Source of the DNA: Cryptomeria japonica
Taxonomy: Eukaryota > Streptophyta > Pinopsida > Cupressales > Cupressaceae
Assembly (NCBI RefSeq): GCF_030272615.1
Contig: NC_081410.1
Location: 502,346,442-502,410,441, forward strand
Direction: 5' to 3'
Length of the DNA: 64,000 nucleotides
Shown here piece by piece: positions 57,121 through 64,000 of this stretch. The notes under the pieces are model-generated. The model was given only the letters and a program-made list of their open reading frames with translations. It made no database searches and was not told the DNA's origin. Within the stretch, counting starts at the first letter, position 1; each line of letters starts with the position of its first letter. The translations under genes were made by a program, and so were the position numbers.

Positions 57121-58283
57121 AAATATGTTCATATTGAGGGTGATCTGTATTGGTGGAATAGAGATGGGGCATTGTTGATGTGTTTGGACAAATCCCAAGC
57201 TAGAAATATGTTAACTGAAATGCACAATGGAGTATGTGGAGGTCATTACTCTACCAAAACAATTGTTGGTAAGATAGTTCAGGCTGGATATTATTGGCCT
57301 ACTTTGTTTAAAGATGCCCATGAACATTTTCGGAGATGTGACCCATGCCAAAAAATTTCATCTAAATTGAAATATGAGGGATCCTTACCCCTCAACCCAG
57401 TCGCAGTAGAAGCCCCTTTTGTCCAATGGGGCATTGATTTTATTGGAGAAATAGTTGAGAAATCAGGAAGAGGTCATAGGTGGATCATAGTAGCCACTAA
57501 TTATTTTACCAAGTGGATTGAAGCTATACCCACTAGGAGAGCCATAAGTAAGGTTGTTATTGACTTCTCGATGGATAATGTCATAATAAGATTCGATGTT
57601 CCTGTGAAACTGGTGATGGATAATGCCATGATCTTTAGGTCAAAGGAGTTCATTGAATTTTGCACTAGCCATGGAATAGTTATGTCCTACTCTTCACCAT
57701 ATCATCCTCATGGTAATGGGAAGCTGAATCTAGCAATAAGAGCCATTTGAATATTATTAAGAAAATCCTTGAGGAGAACAAAAGGTCTTTGGACCAGAAG
57801 TTAAAGTTGGCCCTATGGGCAGATGGGGTTATTGTCAAGAAAGCAATTGGGGTTTCACCTTTTGAATTGGTCTATGGCACACAATCTAGGGTGCCAATAA
57901 ATAATCTTCTTCCAATATACAAGTTCCTACAAGCTGAAGACATGGAGTTATCTGAACCTATGGAAGACAGAATGATTCAAATGGTGTAGGTGGAAGAAAT
58001 TAGAACTTTGACCCATAGGAGGAATTTGAAGATCCAATTGCAATCCAAATATCTATTTGACAAAAGAACCTTGTTAAGAAAGTTTCAAATTGGTGACATG
58101 GTTCTTCAATGGAATGTGAAAGGGCAAGATAAAGGAAAACACAAAAAATTTGAGTCACTGTGGATAGGCCCTTCTATGGTTTATGATCTTAATGGAAAGG
58201 ATTCATATTTTTTTCATAAAATGAATGGTGAGGTACAGGAATTTCCAGTGCATGGACAGTTCCTGAAACATTACTTCTCTTAA
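57121..58283 (+). pseudogene. Gypsy integrase
   Basis: Zinc-binding HHCC: MHNGVCGGHYSTKTIV, then YYWPTLFKDAHEHFRRCDPC. Catalytic core: VQWGIDFIGEI (first Asp) and VKLVMDNAMIFRSKEF (second Asp), then SSPYHPHGNGK. A one-base loss right after GNG moves the catalytic Glu into the next frame, which continues NIIKKILEEN and SPFELVYGTQSRVPI. The C-terminal part is KFQIGDMVLQWNVK with FESLWIGP, ending at 58283. There is no chromodomain, which agrees with an OTA/Tat-type element. A TAG at 57987 is a further break. Confidence 0.9.
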
Positions 58284-58759
58284 GTCCATGCACAGTAGGT
58301 CTTAGTTTGTACATATTTAGGTTTTTTTTTTCTGTTGGTTGTTTTTTGGTTTGTGTGTGGTCTGTTCTCCAAAATTTCTGAATTCTTGTGTTGATCTCGC
58401 AATCAACCATCCCCAGTCAGAGCCATTGTTATCACTCTTTTGTAAATTGGGTATTCTTGTCCCATAATCGGCTAAAATCTGCAAAGGTGTGTTTGGCATA
58501 ACCTTGTTGCCTCTGTGTTTTTGGGTCAAAGAGGGTTTAAGGTTTTTGAAATATTTAACCCTTCCTATGTTTTGAAAAACCCTCATGTTTTATTCTTGCA
58601 TTACTTTTTCCACTTAAGTGGAAGGGTTGCTTTGCCATGAAAGTGTTCGCCCATTTAGGTTTTTCCTAGGCGGTCTTTTAATATTTTTGATTTTTATGCC
58701 TTTGCCTATGTCTTGTTTTAATCTTTGTCAGGCTTCTTAACAATCGCGCAAGTCAGAGT

Positions 58760-59785
58760 TGATCCCGTAGTATGTGTTGTTTTGCTGGGCAAAGATGCCT
58801 ACAGTTTAGCATTCGCGAAGTAGCGAAAAGACTAAGCGGGCCCGGCCAAAGGATTGTTCGTCAAGTAAAAGGAACGCATCTTGTATTGAATCCAATGGCT
58901 CGCGTTGCTTTGCTAGCCCAAGATGCATGTGATTTATCCTCTGCAAAATATCAAAAGAGTTGGTGGGTCCCAGAGGTAAGCGGTTCCTTTGGTTAAATGA
59001 CGATCAGTGTGGAGTTGATCCAAAGGTGCACATAGATTCCCAACTGAAAGATGTCCGTGCTTTACCTTTCGTGAAGTAGAGAAAAGGTGGAGGGCCCGGG
59101 AAAGGTGGTCACAAAAAGGTTAACAGGTGAGTGATTTCCAAAGATCTAATAATTTTCTTTGTTTCACGAAGAAGAGTTGCTTGAGGTTTAGAATCTATGA
59201 AGTAGCAAAAAGGTTGGTGGGTCTGAAAGATAGGAAAGTCATGATTTTAAAGACCGATCAACTTGGAGTTGATCAGACGACCCACGTGGATTTGCAACCC
59301 CAAGTCAACTGGAGTTTACCATTTGTGAAATAGCAAAATGACATGGTGGATGACATGGCAGGACAAGTGGGTCGCTTGGTTGAGGGAAATGATGGCTTAT
59401 CAGATGCACATGGCGGTCATAGAATGGAGCCCGATGGAGTTCTTGGGCAAATAGCCAATTGACACGTAAGATTCATTCACTGGTGATGAAACAAAGCAAG
59501 TGGTTTCCAAACCGAGGGCCCACTTTAAAGGTTTGAGTACGTTAAATGGTGTACATCTCAAGGTGGCTCCAACATTGGGCATTGTTTTGCAGCCCAAAGA
59601 TGCAGGGTGGTTAGCTTTCGCAAAGCGGTGAAGACCACTAGCAGTGATTGTGGTGCACGGTTAGTAGAAAAGATTGGCAATCACTGTAAGCAATAAAGAT
59701 AGTGTGAGTGGTAATTGATCGGATGACAGGCGTTGTTTCGCACGATCGAAGTGCACAAGGTTTAGTGTTCGCGAAGTAGCGAAAA
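58760..59785 (+). repeat. GTAGCGAAA modules in the 3' LTR
   Basis: Counterpart of 40170-41235. TTCGCGAAGTAGCGAAAAG at 58810 and at 59768 are the best-conserved cores; five intermediate cores are more degenerate. Confidence 0.75.
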
Positions 59786-59786
59786 G

Positions 59787-60491
59787 AAGGTAAAGGCCAC
59801 CATTTTGAGTTTTGCTGATACAGTAGAGGCCCCCACTATGCACACTAATATGAAAAGAATTTTGGACACCTTGTGCGAGCTAAATGAGGACAAGGCTATT
59901 TTAGAGCCTATTTTGAATAAGTGGATACCAAGAGAAGTGGATTTAGAGCTTATGTGTGCATCCTATGATGAAGCAGGATCTGATGCTATTATTAAATCCA
60001 CATATGAGTTAGCAAAAGGTCTGACCAAGTTAGTAGAAGGAAGAACCCATGTGGAGAGGAAAGCTAACTTATACAGGAAAGAATATACTGAGCATAAATT
60101 TGAATTGTTTCCTGGGGGTTTTGCAAGCCAAAATCAGTTGAAGGACAAATAGGTATGGCTTGATGATCTGGGAGCTAATTTGTCTTTAAGGGTGAATGAA
60201 ATCATGAACAAAGATGACACATCTCTATTTGTTAAAACAATTGAAGAGATAGAAAAGATAAAGTCACACTATGACTTTTTGGAATCAGAGGTGAGGAAAG
60301 TAAGGAACTCTTGGAAAAGGTTACTTAAGTTGAAGGAGAAAATTGTTGGCTACTCATTTCCTATTAATGACGTGTTCCAAGATTGGACCAAGAAATATGC
60401 GGTGCAAGAAGAAGGAATACCAGAACGGTTAGAAGATGCTACAGAGGAGCAACAAACCGAAAAGGTCATTGAGACTGAAGAAGACTTGTAA
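59787..60491 (+). pseudogene. C-terminal remnant of ORF A in the 3' LTR
   Basis: 235 codons from KVKATILSFADTVEAP to TEEDL and a TAA at 60489-60491, with a single TAG at 60150-60152. It is better preserved than the 5' LTR copy: it keeps ELAKGLTKLVEGRTH, partly deleted there, and lacks the late stop. If the TAG at 60150 was present at insertion, the LTR fragment was already non-coding. Confidence 0.85.
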
Positions 60492-60567
60492 TTGTTTGTT
60501 TGAAAGGAATTACGGTTGTAACTAATCATTCTTAGGAATTTTCAAAGCTTGTATGCATCCATAATGT

Positions 60568-60576
60568 TATAAATGG
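60568..60576 (+). promoter_or_regulatory. TATA box of the 3' LTR
   Basis: TATAAATGG in the block conserved with 41996-42004 and 28167-28175. Confidence 0.7.
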
Positions 60577-61417
60577 ATACCAGGACTAATAGAAAAGGGA
60601 TCACAAGAAATTTTGTAAAGAAACTCTGCAGAAATATATCTGGGTTTTTCTAGCTATCACTGAGAATACTTTGAATCATGTAAGATTATTTTTCAAAATG
60701 AGTATAAGGATACAGATCAACACTTTTCAAGCCTAAATCTATGTTGTCTTCTAGTGTGCACTCGTTAATTTGCTGGTTTCATTTGAATAGTCTAGGGTTA
60801 TTTGATTAAACATGGATTGTAAGGCAATCATATGGATATGTTTCTAGCTTTTCTCTTCAAGGGAGAGGAATTAAATATGCATGAAATATCTCTATCAGTA
60901 AATCAATTCTTTGCTCATCTTGAATTTGATGAACGGTTTTAGTTTTAAGAGGATAAAACTCATGTATATGTTAGGCATGTATGGGGTTAATTAAGGCCGA
61001 GGTGGTGAAATGTATGAGATTGTTCAGTTTTGGAAGTCTAATTTGATCTGGGTGACTCTGTAGTCCGAATAAGGCATTGGTATCCAGTTGTGGTTTTCTT
61101 TCTATTTCTCTTGGAGATCAATACTGAAAATGAGTATAAGCTTTTCTATTAATGTTTCAGTTCTATTAAGGTGATGAAGTCCATAGGTTTCTAGCATTGG
61201 TTTACTATGGATCTCAAATTTTAAAAGTGTGAAAGTTTTCACAGAAGGTATACCCACCTGAACTTTGGATAAGTTCAAAGTGCAGAAGGTTTTGTTAAAA
61301 CCTTGTTATATGTTTTTCTAGAGTTTTGTTCTTCCTCGATGTCCTCTTCATATGCAAATAGAGTTTATTGTATCCCTAACAGGGAGGAGAGAAGGGAATC
61401 AAAATTTGAGAACAACA

Positions 61418-63114
61418 GCAGGGACCAAGTGATAAGCAAGGGAAGGTGGAGATAAAAGAGCCTGACCCTGGAAAGAATATTCAGGTGGACTCAGGGGGGG
61501 AGGGTGATTCGTCTAATGGAAACTTTCAGAGGTGGAACAAAAAGGAAAAGCCTGTTCAGGTGGTATCCCCTATTCCCAACAATAGTGAAGCTCCTTTTGA
61601 TCTCTCTAAAGGACAGGGGACCGTTAATAGAGTCTAAAATGTGGTGGGGGTCATTGGGGGTGATTTCTCTAGACAAAAACCTTGGACATCTTTGTTTGGA
61701 GTGAAACCTAGTGGAAAATCAATGTTCCCTCTAGTCAACAATATCTCTGATCTAGCGAAGGGTAAGTTTTCCACTTATGTTCTTGATATGGTTATTGATC
61801 ATAATATTTCCCTTATGGATAGAACACTAGTTTAAAAATTTATGGATCCCAAGCCTAACATAGAAGTTGTTAGGGCCTTTGTCAAAAGGAAATGGGGAAC
61901 CAATGGCCAGGTTCTTGTCTTTGCTCTTCCTAAGGGTTACTTCACCTTTGAGTCTTCCTAAAAGGAGGATATTCAGACTATTAGAAGTGGAGGCCTCTGG
62001 GTTATTGGAAATTCCTCCTTGGCTCTTAAGAAATGAATTACAAACTTGGATCTTTCTAATTCCATTTTTTCCAATGTCCTAGTTTGGGTTAGACTTCGTG
62101 GCCTCCCATTGGAATATTGGAATGAAGATATTTTTACCAGCCTGGATAACTCTTTTGGAGAACTTTTGTCTATAGATTTGATGACAGTGACTAGGAGAAG
62201 GCTGGTGTTTGCAATAATTTGTGTTGTTGTGTCCCCGAATGCAAATTTATCATCATCTATTGGAATACATTCCAAGATAGGAACATGGGTTCAAGCTATT
62301 GAGTTTGAATTGATACCTTTTGCATGCTTTAAATATAGGAAATCAGGACATTTAGCTAAGAGATTCCCATTTGAATGTTAGCGAGGAGAAAGGGAATGCT
62401 TAGCCCAAGCCCAAGAGAATTTGGAAAACAAAAAATAAAGGGGATGGTAATGGAAGTACAATCCAATGGAAAGGGGACAAAGATAGCAAGAGTATAGTTA
62501 ATCCCTCAAATGCCCCTGACAAGGGAGATGTCTTAGGTAATCAAGTGGACCTAGAAATCCAAGAGCCAGTTATGAATTGTCCTGTCCTTGATTCAAGTGA
62601 TAAGGAGCAGAGTATGATTGTTTTTGAAGATATCCATAGTTAGGGATCTACTATTCTGTTTAAGGAAATCAATCTAAATGTGGATATTAGGGTCCCTTGT
62701 AATCCTTCAATTTCAGTTGCTATGGACACTTTAAGCCAAGATTCAACAAGGAACCATGTCTCAGTGGACTCTCAGGAAATTGTAAAGGATACATATGCTA
62801 ACTCAAGTAAAAATCAAGGGGATCCCAATGATAATTCAGTTTAGAATCATAATGGAGTTATGGATACTCTACCATTGTCTCAGAAAGGACTTCCAGATGA
62901 AGATTGGGAACCAAGAAAAGAGAACCTCAATCCTGAAGATTCAGAAAGAGAGGAGGAATATTCTCAGACCAGTAAGGAGAAAACAAAGAACAAACAATGG
63001 GAAACTTCAGTAGGAGTCTCTACAAGATCAAGATCTAAGGTGGACTATGGAGCCTCAAAGGGCAGTCAAGGAAGAAGATCCTTGAGATGGCATAGGGAGA
63101 AAGAAATCTTATAG
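61418..63114 (+). pseudogene. LINE B ORF1 (DUF4283 and zinc knuckle), decayed
   Basis: The frame continues from 39865 after the target duplication. PWTSLFGVKPSGKSMFPLV and then FVKRKWGTNGQVLVFALPKG form the N-terminal half of the DUF4283-type domain. VLVWVRLRGLPLEYWNEDIF and LLSIDLMTVTRRRLVFA form the second half. CFKYRKSGHLAKR is a knuckle with two Cys lost. After a frameshift near 62390 a Ser/Asp/Glu-rich tail runs to 63114 (STRSRSKVDYGASKGSQGRR). Stops include one where Trp is expected (62034, TGG to TGA). The family role is RNA binding during retrotransposition. Confidence 0.82.
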
Positions 63115-63187
63115 GATATAGCAGATGATTTGCAAAAAGAATACCATATATTTCTAAACTCCACCGCACTTGTAAAACGTGAGGATT

Positions 63188-64000
63188 ATGTCCTGGAATA
63201 TAAGGGGCTTGAATAGCCTCCATAAGTAGATTTTTTTGCATAATTTAGCCAGGGATCAAAGACTAAACACTTTACTAGTTTGGGAATCTAAAATGTCACA
63301 AGAGAAAGTAGAAAAGATCAAAATGTTCAAGTTTTGTGTGGTGCATGGAAATAGTTCTGAGGGAGCGTCAGGAGGAATTGTAACCTTTTGGAATTTGAAC
63401 CTCATTAGAGGAGAATCATTGTTTGAAAGTGTCAATCATGTGGCCACCAAAGTTACCCATATTTGAGATAAGTTTTGATGGATTTAATCCAACATCTATG
63501 CTCCTAATGGTAGAGGAGCAAGAAAGTTTCTTTGGCAAGAGCTCATGACTTTTTGTAGAAAGTTCAATAATGAAAATTGGATTGTAATGGGTGATTGCAA
63601 TACTCCGCTCTAAGCTAATGAAAAATTTGGGGGTTCTCAGGGGAATCTGGAAAGAAAAATGGACCTTCTAGACTTTATTAATTCTCAGGCATTAATGGAT
63701 ATCGATCTACAATGAGCCTCCTACACCTAGTCAAATCAGAGGATAGGTGAAGAGTTGATTCAAGTTAGGTTGGACAAAACTTTAATTTCATATCAATGGT
63801 TTTTAAATTATTTCTTCTCTTTAAAAGCCCTTTCAAGCATAGGCTCTGATCACTTTCCTATAAGTTTTGTGGTGGATCCCATCTAGACTAAAAGGAATTT
63901 TCCATTTAGATTTGAATGCATGTGGCTTTCTCACACTCAGATCTTTGAGGAAGTTAGAAAATGGTGGAATATCTTTGTTTCTGGAACCACTATTTTTAGG
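63188..64000 (+). pseudogene. LINE B ORF2, APE-type endonuclease part (runs off right edge)
   Basis: The ATG at 63188 opens MSWNIRGLNSLHK. Further motifs are LVWESKMSQEK (catalytic Glu), SNIYAPNGRGARKFLWQEL, WIVMGDCNTPL (Gly-Asp-x-Asn) and LSSIGSDHFPISF (Ser-Asp-His). This is the endonuclease/exonuclease/phosphatase fold that nicks target DNA in L1 elements. Stops at 63227, 63464, 63476, 63485, 63611 and later make it a pseudogene. The RT domain would lie beyond the window. Confidence 0.9.

Larger units (their letters stand above)
39866..61417 (+). mobile_element. Complete Ty3/gypsy (Tat-like) element with ORF-bearing LTRs
   Basis: LTRs 39866-42825 and 58427-61417 both begin TGTTATCACT and end GAGAACAACA. 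They are flanked by identical GCAGG duplications (39861-39865 and 61418-61422). A PBS-like site follows the 5' LTR. The internal part codes for gag, protease, an additional RNase H, RT, RNase H and integrase without chromodomain. A pol-less element (43271-51598) is nested in its gag start. No clear polypurine tract is visible just before 58427. All coding parts carry stops or shifts, so it is inactive. Confidence 0.93.
58427..61417 (+). repeat. 3' LTR of the Tat-like gypsy element
   Basis: 2,991 bp, TGTTATCACT to GAGAACAACA, followed by GCAGG, the target duplication also found before the 5' LTR. It has the same module, coding remnant, TATA and tail order. Confidence 0.95.
39751..64000 (+). 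mobile_element. L1-type LINE B, split by a gypsy insertion (39866-61417)
   Basis: ORF1 begins at 39751, is interrupted at 39865/61418 by the gypsy element, and resumes in the same frame when one copy of the 5-bp target duplication is discounted. The endonuclease part of ORF2 starts at 63188 and runs off the right edge. It is a different copy from LINE A, and both belong to the plant L1 type. Confidence 0.85.

Noticed and set aside
1-64000. tRNA genes
   Set aside because: The only tRNA-like sequences are 12-17 base primer binding sites next to LTRs; no cloverleaf-length match was seen.

Overview
This window looks like repeat-dominated nuclear DNA of a land plant. It is AT-rich and has no operons or ribosome binding sites. 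It holds nested LTR retrotransposons, L1-type LINEs, a CACTA (En/Spm) DNA transposon with spliced plant-type transposase genes, and a fragment of a plant PLS-class pentatricopeptide-repeat gene. A large gymnosperm-like genome would fit, but that is inference and I cannot name a species. I found no intact host gene, no tRNA or rRNA gene and no CRISPR array.

Layout. 1-4581 (minus): a pol-less LTR element with a Copia-type primer binding site, cut by the window edge. It sits in the first codons of ORF2 of an L1 LINE (4582-6640, minus). That LINE in turn abuts a truncated LTR of a decayed Ty3/gypsy element (6650-12981, minus; gag and protease remnants, no RT seen). 12982-18322: AT-rich sequence with a possible solo LTR and a PPR pseudogene. 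18323-27120 (plus): a CACTA element with TNP2-like and TNPA/Transposase_24-like genes, a 940-bp tandem duplication and two long GAT arrays. 27490-34350 (minus): a very long LTR-like unit (about 6.9 kb) that contains a 1,204-codon decayed open reading frame (ORF A). 35237-38238 (minus): a diverged homologue (ORF B). 39751-64000 (plus): an L1 LINE split inside ORF1 by a full Ty3/gypsy element (39866-61417). The gypsy element has perfect 5-bp target duplications (GCAGG) and LTRs of about 3 kb, and is itself split inside gag by a second copy of the pol-less element (43271-51598).

How the parts relate. The order of insertion on the right is readable: LINE first, then gypsy, then the pol-less element. 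The gypsy pol order is protease, an additional RNase H, RT, a degenerate RT-linked RNase H, integrase. It has no chromodomain and looks Tat-like, but the additional RNase H lies upstream of RT. Its LTRs carry the C-terminal part of ORF A, just upstream of a conserved TATA box. The most unusual theme is therefore a family of large accessory proteins (ORF A, ORF B, and more tentatively ORF2 of the pol-less element) linked to two different retroelement types, in one case encoded inside an LTR. Nearly every coding region is broken. Many stops are CAG to TAG or TGG to TGA changes, as expected from methylcytosine decay. The only long intact frame is the gag-like ORF of the nested pol-less element (44458-45735).
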